A DNA stretch of 44,066 bases. Source: Streptomyces sp. I05A-00742 (lineage in GTDB: Bacteria; Actinomycetota; Actinomycetes; Streptomycetales; Streptomycetaceae). Position 1 is the stretch's first letter. Each line of letters opens with the position of its first letter. This document shows, one piece after another, positions 1 through 7,960 of the stretch. The stretch is taken from positions 1 to 44,066 of the forward strand of contig NZ_JABETO010000047.1 in NCBI RefSeq assembly GCF_013055795.1. The letters run 5' to 3'. Both the position numbers and the translations under genes were made by a program. A model generated the notes under the pieces. It saw only the letters and a program-made list of their open reading frames with translations, searched no databases and was not told the DNA's origin.

Positions 1-1160
1 AGCACCCCCTCGTCCACGACCGCCCCGGCGGCCGGCCGGTCGGCGACCGGCGCCGGCCGGCCCTCCCGCACGGGCCTGCGCGCCGCCGGGGCGGGCCTGG
101 CCGGCTCGGTGAAGAACGAGGCAGCGGGCCGCTCACCGCTCTCCACGGCCCGCACGGCAGCCGCGAGCGCCTCCGCGACAGCGGACCGCTTGGGGGCGGA
201 CGCGCCGCCGGAGCTCGCGTCCCCTGCGGCCTGACCGGCCTTCGTACCGCCGGGCTTCGGGCCTGGCGCGTCGGTCGTCTTTGCCGGTTGCGGTACGTCC
301 GCGTCCTGTCCGGAATGTCGCTCCGCAGGGTCGCCGTCATCCGCGGCCTCCCGGCCGGGGCTCATGGTCTCTGCGGTCCGACCGTCCTCCGTACCGCCGG
401 GCCTCGGTTCTGCCGTGCCGGCCGCGTCCGCGGTTTCCGGCGCGTCCGCGTCCTGTCCGGAAGAGCCGGAACGCCCCTCCGCCGAGGCGTCGTCCCCCGT
501 GGCGGCCGTACCGCCGGGGCGCGCGTCGCCCGTGCCCCGACCCGTCTCCGCGCCGCCGGACCTCGGTCCTGGCGCGTCGGCCGCGTCCTGCCCGGAACGC
601 CGCTCCGCCGGATCGCCGTCGCCCGCGGGCGTGCCCGTCGGGCTCCCCTCGGGAGCCGCGCTCCCGGACGCGTGCCGTCCGGTCGGTACGTCGTCGTGTG
701 CGTCGGGCGCTCCGGCGTCGGGCGCGTCCGGGGCGGACGATCGCTGGGCCGGACCGCCCGGCGCCCCGGCAGTCCCGCCGTCAGGTGCTCCCTCGGCAGC
801 GGGTGCGGCCGCGTCCGGCGGGGCCGGTGCGTCCGCGGGCGCCCGCTGTGTGTCACGTTCCGCGGCGGCCGCCTCCCGGGCTGTCACTTCGGGCGCGTCC
901 GGCCCCTCGGGCCCGTCCGGTGTCCCACGATCCGGGGTGGCCGAGGCGTCGGCCGTCTCCCGAGCGGTGCTCTCGGGTCCCTCCGGTTCCACAGGGCCGT
1001 CCGGTCTCCCGGGATCCGCGGCAGCCCGGCCGTCCCCCGACCGCGCCCCCGGCGCGCCCTGCGGCGCGTGCGCGTGCGGGTGCGCGTGCGGTTCGGCCGC
1101 GAGGGCATGCGTGCCGGGTGTCCCGGGGGCGGCCTCGCCGCCGAGGCGGTCCGTGTTCAC
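1..1160 (-). CDS. N-terminal part of a long disordered protein, probably a helix-hairpin-helix protein (runs off the left edge)
   Basis: An uninterrupted reading frame of 386 codons begins at a GTG at 1160, overlaps the stop of the aldo/keto reductase gene by four bases (GTGA) and runs through the window edge. Third codon positions are almost all G or C in this frame, unlike the competing frames. The product is rich in Ala, Pro, Gly, Asp and Glu with no visible fold, includes a His-rich stretch near residue 25 (HAHPHAHA), and carries degenerate repeats around SGQDA and PGGT motifs. Near the edge it becomes ordered: AEALAAAVRAVESGERPAA. From memory, Streptomyces helix-hairpin-helix proteins next to this reductase have a similar transition, so I infer a DNA-binding C-terminus outside the window. 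The GTGA overlap suggests translational coupling to the reductase. Confidence 0.7.
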   Translation of the reverse strand, partial: MNTDRLGGEAAPGTPGTHALAAEPHAHPHAHAPQGAPGARSGDGRAAADPGRPDGPVEPEGPESTARETADASATPDRGTPDGPEGPDAPEVTAREAAAAERDTQRAPADAPAPPDAAAPAAEGAPDGGTAGAPGGPAQRSSAPDAPDAGAPDAHDDVPTGRHASGSAAPEGSPTGTPAGDGDPAERRSGQDAADAPGPRSGGAETGRGTGDARPGGTAATGDDASAEGRSGSSGQDADAPETADAAGTAEPRPGGTEDGRTAETMSPGREAADDGDPAERHSGQDADVPQPAKTTDAPGPKPGGTKAGQAAGDASSGGASAPKRSAVAEALAAAVRAVESGERPAASFFTEPARPAPAARRPVREGRPAPVADRPAAGAVVDEGV

Positions 1161-2140
1161 AGCTCGCTCCAGTCCTGATCGGGGTAGCGGTGCACCGGAG
1201 CCGACACATCGTCGAGCGCCCGGCAGATCTCGTCCGGAAGCGTAAGGGCTTCCACTGACAGAGCCGCCCTGAGCTGGTGCGCCGTGCGCGCGCCGACGAT
1301 CGGGGCGGTGACGCCGGGGCGGTCGCGGACCCAGGCGAGGGCCACCTGGAGGGCGGTCGTGGCGAGGCCGTCGGCGGCGGTGGTGACGGCGTCGACGACG
1401 CGGCGCGCGGGCTCCTCCAAGTAGGGCGCGACGAACGGCGCGAGCTGGTCGGAGGCGCCCCGTGAGTCGGACGGGGTCGCGTCGCGGTACTTGCCCGTGA
1501 GGACGCCCCGGCCCAGCGGTGAGGAGGGGAGGACGCCGATGCCGAGGTCGAGCGCGGCGGGCAGTACCTCGCGCTCGATGCCGCGTTGCAGCAGCGAGTA
1601 CTCCATCTGCGTGCTGGCGAGCCGGGTGCGCGCGCCCGGGGCGGCCAGCTGCCAGGTCGCGGCCTTGGCGAGCTGCCAGCCGCAGAAGTTGGAGACGCCG
1701 GCGTAGCGGGCCCGGCCGCTGGTGACGGCGATGTCGACGGCCTGGAGGGTCTCCTCCAGGGGCGTGCCCGGGTCGAAGGCGTGGAGCTGCCACAGGTCGA
1801 CGTGGTCCGTGCCGAGCCGGGCCAGGGAGGCGTCGAGGGCGGCCAGCAGGTGGCCGCGCGAGCCGTCGGTGCGGTGGTCGGGGTCCAGGACGCTGCCGGC
1901 CTTGGTGGCGATGACCAGGTCGCGGCGCGGCACCGCCGTGTCGAGGAGCCGGCCGAGGAGGTATTCGGCGGCGCCGCCCGCGTAGACGTCCGCGGTGTCG
2001 ACGAGCGTGCCGCCCGCCTCGTGGAAGACCCTGAGCTGTTCGGCGGCCTCGTGCTCGTCGGTGTCCCGTCCCCAGGTGAGCGTGCCGAGTCCGATCCGGG
2101 AGACGCGCAGGCCCGTGCGGCCGACATGCCTTAGCTCCAT
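1157..2140 (-). CDS. Aldo/keto reductase
   Basis: A 327-residue NADPH-dependent aldo/keto reductase, the usual length for the family. The expected tetrad is visible in the right order: Asp in VDTADVY with Tyr five residues on, Lys in IATKAGS, and His in LWQLHAFD. The N-terminus (MELRHVGRTGLRVSRIGLGT) is typical, and GVSNFCGWQL is the conserved strand before the cofactor phosphate-binding region. The substrate cannot be told from sequence. There is no clear ribosome-binding site before the ATG at 2140. The gene is divergent from the F420-type oxidoreductase at 2296, with a 155-base shared promoter region, and its stop overlaps the start of the downstream disordered protein. Confidence 0.93.
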   Translation of the reverse strand: MELRHVGRTGLRVSRIGLGTLTWGRDTDEHEAAEQLRVFHEAGGTLVDTADVYAGGAAEYLLGRLLDTAVPRRDLVIATKAGSVLDPDHRTDGSRGHLLAALDASLARLGTDHVDLWQLHAFDPGTPLEETLQAVDIAVTSGRARYAGVSNFCGWQLAKAATWQLAAPGARTRLASTQMEYSLLQRGIEREVLPAALDLGIGVLPSSPLGRGVLTGKYRDATPSDSRGASDQLAPFVAPYLEEPARRVVDAVTTAADGLATTALQVALAWVRDRPGVTAPIVGARTAHQLRAALSVEALTLPDEICRALDDVSAPVHRYPDQDWSEL

Positions 2141-2295
2141 GACGGGTGAGCGTACTGGCCCGTGGCCGGGGGGTCGGGGGCCGGCCGGAGGGGAGTTCGG
2201 CTGATCATGGGACGCCCGGTACCCGGTGACGTACCGCAGGTCCGCGCGCTAGAGTCGCCGCGACGACGACGTTACTGATCGGTAGGGAGAGCGCG

Positions 2296-3342
2296 ATGCG
2301 GCTCGGAATCAACCTCGGCTACTGGGGCGCCGGGATGGACGCGGACAATCTCGCGGTCGCCAAGGAGGCCGACCGGCTCGGCTACGCGGTCTGCTGGGCC
2401 GCCGAGGCGTACGGCTCCGACGCGCCCACCGTGCTGTCCTGGGTCGCCGCGCAGACCGAGCGGATCGACGTCGGTTCGGCGATCTTCCAGATCCCCGCCC
2501 GGACGCCCGCCATGACGGCGATGACCGCCGCCACCCTCGACTCGCTCTCCGGCGGCCGGTTCCGGCTCGGCCTCGGCGTCTCGGGGCCGCAGGTCTCCGA
2601 GGGCTGGTACGGCGTGAAGTTCGACAAGCCGCTCGCCCGCACCCGCGAGTACGTCGAGATCGTCCGCAAGGCCATGTCCCGCGAGCGCCTGACGCACGAG
2701 GGCGAGCACTGGACGCTGCCGCTGCCCGGCGGCCCGGGCAAGCCCATCAAGCTGACCGTGCACCCGGTCCGCGAGCACATCCCGCTGTACATCGCGGCCA
2801 TCGGCCCCAAGAACCTGGAGCAGACCGGCGAGATCGCCGACGGCGCCCTGGTCCTGTTCTTCGCCCCGGAGCTCGCCGAGGAGACCACGCTCGGCTCGAT
2901 CCGCGCCGGCCGCGCCAAGGCGGGCAAGGACCTGGACGGCTTCGACCTCGTCCCGACCGTCCCGCTGGCCCTGGGCGACGACGTGGCGGCCCTCGCGGAC
3001 ACCTTCCGTCCCTACACGGCCCTCTACGTGGGCGGCATGGGCAGCGCCAAGCAGAACTTCTACAACCGGCTCGCGGTGCGCATGGGGTACGAGAAGGAGG
3101 CCGCCGAGATCCAGGAGAAGTACCTCTCCGGGGACAAGAAGGGCGCCGCCGCGGCCGTCCCGCAGCAGCTCATCGACTCGACGTCACTGCTCGGCCCGGT
3201 GGAGCGGATCGCCGACCGGATGCGCGCCTACGCCGAGGCCGGGGTCACCACGCTGTCGCTGACCCCCTCGGGCTTCACGCTGGAGGAGCGGATCGCGGGG
3301 CTGCGCGCCGGCGTCGAGGCCATGGAGCGGGCCGGGCTCTGA
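2296..3342 (+). CDS. LLM-class F420-dependent oxidoreductase
   Basis: A 348-residue luciferase-like monooxygenase fold protein. It starts MRLGINLGYWGAGMDADNL, has the family block LSGGRFRLGLGVSGPQV around residues 93-108, and ends with TTLSLTPSGFTLEERI. Proteins of this subgroup use coenzyme F420 for hydride transfer on mostly unknown substrates; the cofactor is inferred from family and organism, not from a unique motif. The ATG at 2296 has a GGGAG ribosome-binding site eight bases upstream. The gene stands alone, divergent from an aldo/keto reductase, so two oxidoreductases share one promoter region. Confidence 0.9.
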   Translation: MRLGINLGYWGAGMDADNLAVAKEADRLGYAVCWAAEAYGSDAPTVLSWVAAQTERIDVGSAIFQIPARTPAMTAMTAATLDSLSGGRFRLGLGVSGPQVSEGWYGVKFDKPLARTREYVEIVRKAMSRERLTHEGEHWTLPLPGGPGKPIKLTVHPVREHIPLYIAAIGPKNLEQTGEIADGALVLFFAPELAEETTLGSIRAGRAKAGKDLDGFDLVPTVPLALGDDVAALADTFRPYTALYVGGMGSAKQNFYNRLAVRMGYEKEAAEIQEKYLSGDKKGAAAAVPQQLIDSTSLLGPVERIADRMRAYAEAGVTTLSLTPSGFTLEERIAGLRAGVEAMERAGL

Positions 3343-3581
3343 GACGAGCCTGACGAAGGACGAGTCCGCAAGAGGCCCCTGCGGCCGTGGTGGGGGCTCG
3401 GGGTGTCTTCCCCGCCACGGCCGGCACCGGGCTCAACGCCCGCGGGCCCGGCGGGTTACGCGGCGGGGGCGCCCGGCCGTTCCCGCGCCCGCCGTCGCCC
3501 GTCCGGCCGAGCGCCCGCCGCCCTCCGGCTGGCGCCCCCCACCCCGGGGACCTTGACTGGAAGCCGACGGAGGTGAGGGCC

Positions 3582-4373
3582 ATGCCGATGGCCGGAAGTC
3601 TGTTCCAGGAGATCCTCGACAACGACGCGGCGTACCGTCTCTTCTGCTCCATCGCCGCCGGCGGCGAAGCCCAGGGCGGCTGGGAGAACGGCCGCATCGC
3701 CACCCTGGTGCCCGAGGGCCACCGTGCCCTCGCCCCCAAGATCGCGCGACACGGCGCCGACGAGGACAAGCACGGCAGGATCTTCCTCGCCCTGCTGCGC
3801 AAACGCGGCCTGGAACCGGTCGAGGTGCCCCCGGAGACCGACTACACGATGCTCCTCGAACGCCGGGGCATCGGCCTGCCGCACACCAGGCTCCGGGCGG
3901 ACGAGCCGCTGACCGAGCGGGACATCATCACCTACCTCGCCCACAGCCGCGTCACCGAACAGCGGGCGGCCGCCCAGATGGACATGCTCACCCACCACTT
4001 CGGCGACCACCCCGAGATCGGCCGGGCGATCCGGATGATCTGCCACGACGAGGCCAACCACCTCGCGTACTGCCACGAGGAGCTGCTGCGCCTCGCCGCC
4101 GCCGGACACGGCCGCACGATCCACACGCTGCTGCGGGAGACCGCCCTCGCCGAGATCGCCGTCCACCGGGACGTCGGCCTCGCCGTCATGGGGCACATGG
4201 GCCGCATCCTGCGCTGGCCCCGCGCCAAGTCGGCCGCCCTCGCCGCGGGCATCCACGCGCTGTACGGCTGGGAACGGGTCGGCGGCTGGCGGCGGATGGT
4301 CACCCTGCGGATGCCGGAGCGGCGGGACGCGCTGGGCGGCGGCGCGGCGGCCGTGGCCCCCGAGTTCGCCTGA
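3582..4373 (+). CDS. Ferritin-like di-iron domain protein
   Basis: A 263-residue predicted helical protein with two E/D-x-x-H metal-binding motifs: DEDKH near residue 65 and DEANH near residue 157, which is the arrangement of ferritin-like four-helix di-iron proteins. The second motif sits in ICHDEANHLAYCHEELL. The reading frame is open further upstream, but the ATG at 3582 is preferred: a strong GGAGGTGAGG site lies just before it, and the upstream extension is low-complexity Pro/Arg/Gly. The role is unknown; oxidase or membrane-associated hydroxylase-type chemistry is possible. It is followed after 29 bases by the convergent CorA gene. Confidence 0.8.
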   Translation: MPMAGSLFQEILDNDAAYRLFCSIAAGGEAQGGWENGRIATLVPEGHRALAPKIARHGADEDKHGRIFLALLRKRGLEPVEVPPETDYTMLLERRGIGLPHTRLRADEPLTERDIITYLAHSRVTEQRAAAQMDMLTHHFGDHPEIGRAIRMICHDEANHLAYCHEELLRLAAAGHGRTIHTLLRETALAEIAVHRDVGLAVMGHMGRILRWPRAKSAALAAGIHALYGWERVGGWRRMVTLRMPERRDALGGGAAAVAPEFA

Positions 4374-4402
4374 GCCGGCCGGCCGGGGGCGCCGGGGGAC
4401 CG

Positions 4403-5395
4403 TCACAGCCACCCCCGGTGCTTGAACAGCCGGTACAGCAGGAGGACCACCCCGGCCATCAGCACGACCGCGGCCGGGTACCCCCACGTCTGCCGCAGCT
4501 CGGGCATGTGCGTGAAGTTCATCCCGAACACCCCGGCGATCATCGTCGGGGCCGCCGCCATCGCCGCCCAGGCCGAGATCTTGCGCATGTCGTCGTTCTG
4601 CTGCACGCCCATCTGCGCCAAGTGGGCGGAGAGGATGTCGGAGAGCAGCCGGTCCAGCTGCTCCACCGACTCGTTCGCCCGCGTCAGATGGTCGCCCACG
4701 TCACGGAAGAACGGCCGTGCGTCGTCGTTCACGAACGGCAGGCCGGCGCCGGCCAGCCGGGCCACGGGGTCGGCGAGCGGCACGGTGGCCCGCCGGAACT
4801 CGACCACCTGCCGCTTGAACGCGTAGATCCGGGACGCGATGTTCTTGTTGTCCACGCCGAGCGGGGCGAACACCTCGGTCTCCAGCTCGTTCAGGTCCGC
4901 CTGGAGCAGCCCGGCCACCTCCGTGTAGTGGTCCACGACCGCGTCGCTCACCGCGTACAGCACGGCCGTCGGCCCGTACCGGAGCAGCTCCGGACGCTCC
5001 TCCAGGCGGCCCCGCAGCTCCTTCAGCGGGCTGCCCTCGCCGTGGCGGACCGTCACGACGAAGGAGTCGCCGAGGAAGAGCATCAGCTCTCCCGTGGTCA
5101 CGGTGTCCGCGTCGTCGTCGTAGACGACGGGCTTGAGCACGACGAACAGCGAGTCGGCGTACACCTCCAGCTTGGGCCGCTGGTGGGCCTTGAGCGCGTC
5201 CTCCACGGCCAGGGGATGGAGTCCGAACTCGCTGGTCACCAGCGCGAACTCGCTCTCCGTCGGCTCGTGCAGGCCGACCCAGAGGAACGCGTCCCCGTCG
5301 GCGCGCGCCTGGTCGAGCGCGTCGGAGTAGTCGGCCGGGCCGTCGGTGCGGTGTCCGTTCCGGTAGATGGCGAAGTCCACGATCACGCGGGGCAT
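4403..5395 (-). CDS. corA: CorA-family divalent metal transporter
   Basis: A 330-residue CorA-type Mg2+/Co2+ transporter. The signature GMN loop (VFGMNFTHMPEL) is at about residues 291-293, between two C-terminal membrane helices, with a short basic tail KHRGWL. The long N-terminal domain is the cytoplasmic funnel. The frame is open beyond the chosen start, but the ATG at 5395 has a GGGAAGGGAG site directly upstream and begins with the family-typical MPRVIVDFAIYRNG. It is divergent from the phosphatase gene at 5471 with 75 bases between starts, so the two probably share a promoter region. Confidence 0.92.
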   Translation of the reverse strand: MPRVIVDFAIYRNGHRTDGPADYSDALDQARADGDAFLWVGLHEPTESEFALVTSEFGLHPLAVEDALKAHQRPKLEVYADSLFVVLKPVVYDDDADTVTTGELMLFLGDSFVVTVRHGEGSPLKELRGRLEERPELLRYGPTAVLYAVSDAVVDHYTEVAGLLQADLNELETEVFAPLGVDNKNIASRIYAFKRQVVEFRRATVPLADPVARLAGAGLPFVNDDARPFFRDVGDHLTRANESVEQLDRLLSDILSAHLAQMGVQQNDDMRKISAWAAMAAAPTMIAGVFGMNFTHMPELRQTWGYPAAVVLMAGVVLLLYRLFKHRGWL

Positions 5396-5470
5396 TCTCC
5401 CTTCCCGGGGGCCGTTCGTCGTCCGCACCGCCCCCGGACGCCCGTCCGGGGCCGTCGTAGGCTGGCGGAC

Positions 5471-6175
5471 ATGCCCACCCTGATCCTGGTCCGGCACGGC
5501 CGGTCGACCGCCAACACCGGCGGGGTGCTCGCGGGATGGACCCCCGGCGTCGCCCTGGACGAGCGGGGCACCGCCCAGGCGGCGGCCCTCCCGGACCGCC
5601 TGCGGGAGATCCCGCTCGCCGCTCTCGTCACCAGTCCCCTCCAGCGCTGCCGGGAGACCGTGGCTCCCTTGCTCGCCGCCCGTCCTGAGCTGCCGTCGCA
5701 CACGGACGAGCGGATCGGCGAGTGCCACTACGGCGACTGGTCCGGCCGCAAGCTCGCCGAGCTCCACGACGAGCCGCTGATGACCGTCGTGCAGCAGCAC
5801 CCTTCCGCCGCCTCCTTCCCCGGTGGCGAGTCCCTACGCGCCATGCAGTCCCGTGCCGTCGAGGCCGTCCGGGACTGGAACGCGCGGATCGAGCGGGAGC
5901 ACGGCGCCGACGCCGTCTATCTCATGTGCTCCCACGGCGATCCGATCAAGGCGATCGTCGCCGACGCCCTCGGAATGCACCTCGACCTCTTCCAGCGGAT
6001 CTCCGTCGATCCGTGCTCGGTCACGGCGATCCGGTACAGCCCCCTGCGGCCCTACCTGCTGCGGCTGGGCGACACCGGCGAGACGGCCTCGCTGGCCCCC
6101 CGCGAGGAGCCGTCGGGCGGGGGAGCGGGGGCGGCTGGGGACGCGGTGGTGGGAGGCGGTGCGGGAGCACCGTGA
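5471..6175 (+). CDS. Histidine phosphatase family protein (MSMEG_4193-like)
   Basis: A 234-residue histidine phosphatase/phosphoglycerate-mutase fold protein. The catalytic RHG lies at the N-terminus (LVRHGRSTANTGG), the second Arg in SPLQRC, the acid in ERIGECHYGDW, and the second His in CSHGDPIKAI. The frame extends far upstream, but the ATG at 5471 begins MPTLILVRHG as in homologues. The C-terminus is a Gly/Ala-rich tail. It is first in a + strand run with a DUF3090 protein, a kinase-like protein and mshC; this grouping is conserved in Actinobacteria as far as I recall. The substrate is unknown; the phosphomutase label used for the family is not proven. Confidence 0.9.
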   Translation: MPTLILVRHGRSTANTGGVLAGWTPGVALDERGTAQAAALPDRLREIPLAALVTSPLQRCRETVAPLLAARPELPSHTDERIGECHYGDWSGRKLAELHDEPLMTVVQQHPSAASFPGGESLRAMQSRAVEAVRDWNARIEREHGADAVYLMCSHGDPIKAIVADALGMHLDLFQRISVDPCSVTAIRYSPLRPYLLRLGDTGETASLAPREEPSGGGAGAAGDAVVGGGAGAP

Positions 6176-6298
6176 TCCACGTGCGCAGTAGGGTGGTGAC
6201 GCGAGGGCGCCCCGTGCGCCCCTGACCCGTACCGGACCGCTGTTCCCCCGCCGGATCCGGAACTTACCCCTCCGACACCGAACCAATGGAGCAGGACG

Positions 6299-6889
6299 TT
6301 GTCCCGTCAGGTGTTCCTCTATGACCCGCCGGACCGCTTCGTGGCCGGCACGGTCGGGCTGCCGGGCCGCCGCACTTTCTTCCTCCAGGCGACCGCGGCC
6401 GGCCGGACCACCAGCGTCGCGCTGGAGAAGGCGCAGGTCGAGGCGCTCGCCGAGCGCATCGACGAACTGCTGGACGAGGTCGTCCGGCGCACCGGGGGCA
6501 ATGCCCCGGTGCCGGCCGTGGCACCCGTCGAGTACGCCGACACCGCTCCCCTGGACACCCCCGTCGAGGAGGAGTTCCGGGTCGGCACCATGGCCCTGGC
6601 CTGGGACGGCGAGGGGGAGCGGATGGTCGTCGAGGCCCAGGCCCTCGTCGAGCTGGAGGCCGACACCGACGAGGACCTGGCCGCGGCCGAGGAACGCCTC
6701 CTCCAGGACGAGACCAACGGGCCGCCCATGCTGCGCGTCCGCATCACCGGCACCATGGCCCGCGCCTTCGCCAAGCGCGCCCTGGACATCGTCAACGCCG
6801 GCCGGCCGCCCTGCCCGCTGTGCAGCCTGCCGCTCGACCCGGAGGGACACGTATGTCCGCGCCAGAACGGATACCGCCGCGGAGCGTGA
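6299..6889 (+). CDS. DUF3090 family protein with C-terminal zinc ribbon
   Basis: A 196-residue actinobacterial protein of unknown function, read from a TTG start at 6299 that has GGAGCAGG nine bases upstream. The protein opens SRQVFLYDPPDRFVAGTVG, as in its homologues. The middle is acidic. The C-terminus carries CPLCSLPLDPEGHVCPRQNG, a CxxC plus C/H cluster that looks like a zinc ribbon. The last 37 bases overlap the next gene, a kinase-like protein, which implies translational coupling and equal production. The neighbours (phosphatase upstream, kinase and mshC downstream) suggest a regulatory or scaffold role, but this is inference. Confidence 0.88.
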   Translation: MSRQVFLYDPPDRFVAGTVGLPGRRTFFLQATAAGRTTSVALEKAQVEALAERIDELLDEVVRRTGGNAPVPAVAPVEYADTAPLDTPVEEEFRVGTMALAWDGEGERMVVEAQALVELEADTDEDLAAAEERLLQDETNGPPMLRVRITGTMARAFAKRALDIVNAGRPPCPLCSLPLDPEGHVCPRQNGYRRGA

Positions 6890-7692
6890 CCCCGCAGGAG
6901 CTGCTGGCCCGCGGTGAGCTCACGGTGCGCGGCCGGATCCGCGAGGCCTCCAACGCCGTCCTGTACTGCACGGTCGCGTACGAGGGCGTCACCGCCGCCT
7001 GCGTCTACAAGCCGGTCGCCGGGGAGCGCCCGCTGTGGGACTTCCCCGACGGCACCCTCGCCCAGCGCGAGGTGGCCGCCTACGAGCTCTCCGAGGCCAT
7101 GGGCTGGGGCCTCGTCCCGCCCACCGTCCTCCGCGACGGCCCCTACGGCCGCGGCATGTGCCAGCTCTGGATCGACGGCCCGGCCGGGGACGCCGCCGCC
7201 CAGGAGGTCCAGCGCCTCCTCGCCCTCGTCGAGGGCGACGAGCCCGGACCCGGCTGGAAGGCCGTCGGCTACGCGGACGTCGGCGACGACCGCACCGCCC
7301 TCCTCGTCCACGCCGACGATGAACGGCTGCGCCGGCTCGCCGTCCTCGACGCCGTCATCAACAACGGCGACCGCAAGGGCGGCCACCTCCTTCCCGCCGC
7401 CGACGGGCGTCTCTACGCCATCGACCACGGCGTCACCTTCAACGCCGACGACAAGTTGCGCACGTTGTTGTGGGGGTGGGCGGGGGAGCCGCTGACGGAT
7501 GAGGCGCTGGAGGCGTTGCGGCGACTTTCGGCCGATCTGGCCGAAGGGAGTCGCCTGGCGGCGCGGCTCGCCGAATTGATCACCTCGGCCGAGATCGACG
7601 CCCTTCGGGCTCGGGTCGGGGATCTGCTGCGGACCGGGCGGCATCGGGAGCCGAGCGGGGAGTGGCCGGCGATTCCTTGGCCGCCGGTGTAG
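6853..7692 (+). CDS. SCO1664-family protein, PI3/PI4-kinase-like fold
   Basis: A 279-residue protein resembling the phosphatidylinositol 3/4-kinase-like family. The ATP-lysine region is VYKPVAGERPLWDFPDG (K53), the catalytic loop is NNGDRKGGH (D173), and a metal-binding AIDHG follows about 20 residues later. The ATG at 6853 is chosen because GGAGGGA lies upstream with good spacing; a GTG at 6820 is in frame but less likely. The gene overlaps the DUF3090 gene by 37 bases. Codons at the 3' end (from about 7455) shift from C-ending to G- and T-ending forms just before a dispersed repeat. The substrate, protein or small molecule, is unknown. Confidence 0.85.
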   Translation: MSAPERIPPRSVTPQELLARGELTVRGRIREASNAVLYCTVAYEGVTAACVYKPVAGERPLWDFPDGTLAQREVAAYELSEAMGWGLVPPTVLRDGPYGRGMCQLWIDGPAGDAAAQEVQRLLALVEGDEPGPGWKAVGYADVGDDRTALLVHADDERLRRLAVLDAVINNGDRKGGHLLPAADGRLYAIDHGVTFNADDKLRTLLWGWAGEPLTDEALEALRRLSADLAEGSRLAARLAELITSAEIDALRARVGDLLRTGRHREPSGEWPAIPWPPV

Positions 7693-7884
7693 GCGCCTGC
7701 GGCGGGCGTCCTCAAACTCCCCCCGGAGGGGGCACCCCCAACAGGCTGAGACAGCCCGTCCGGCGTTTGAGGACAACCGCGCGGAGCGCGGTTTCAGGGG
7801 GTCCGGGGTCCTCCCCGGGAAACGGTGAAATGGGGGTGCCCCCTCTGGGGGAGGGACCGGGGCACAGGCACACCCCCCACCCCC
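7693..7884. repeat. Dispersed intergenic repeat, copy A
   Basis: The spacer starts with CGCCTGCGGCGGGC within a few bases of the kinase-like stop codon; the same words follow the metH stop at 34317. A 74-base core at 7752-7825 matches 34452-34525 at 72 positions. The core contains a perfect 8-base stem with a GGA loop (AACCGCGC/GCGCGGTT) and ends with CCCCGGGAAACGG. A GGGGGAGGGACCGGGGCAC segment follows in both copies. No protein is supported here. It lies between two + strand genes and may end transcription before mshC. Confidence 0.8.
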
Positions 7885-7960
7885 CGCACAAGCCCCCCTT
7901 CTCGGCCAACCACCCGGTCCGGTTCGTATCCGGAACATGCATCCGGTTACGCTCAAGGAC

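Noticed and set aside
281..1258. Several long + strand frames opposite the first protein
   Set aside because: They encode only Arg/Pro/Ala-rich low-complexity sequence. The - strand frame from GTG 1160 has the proper third-position GC and couples to the reductase.
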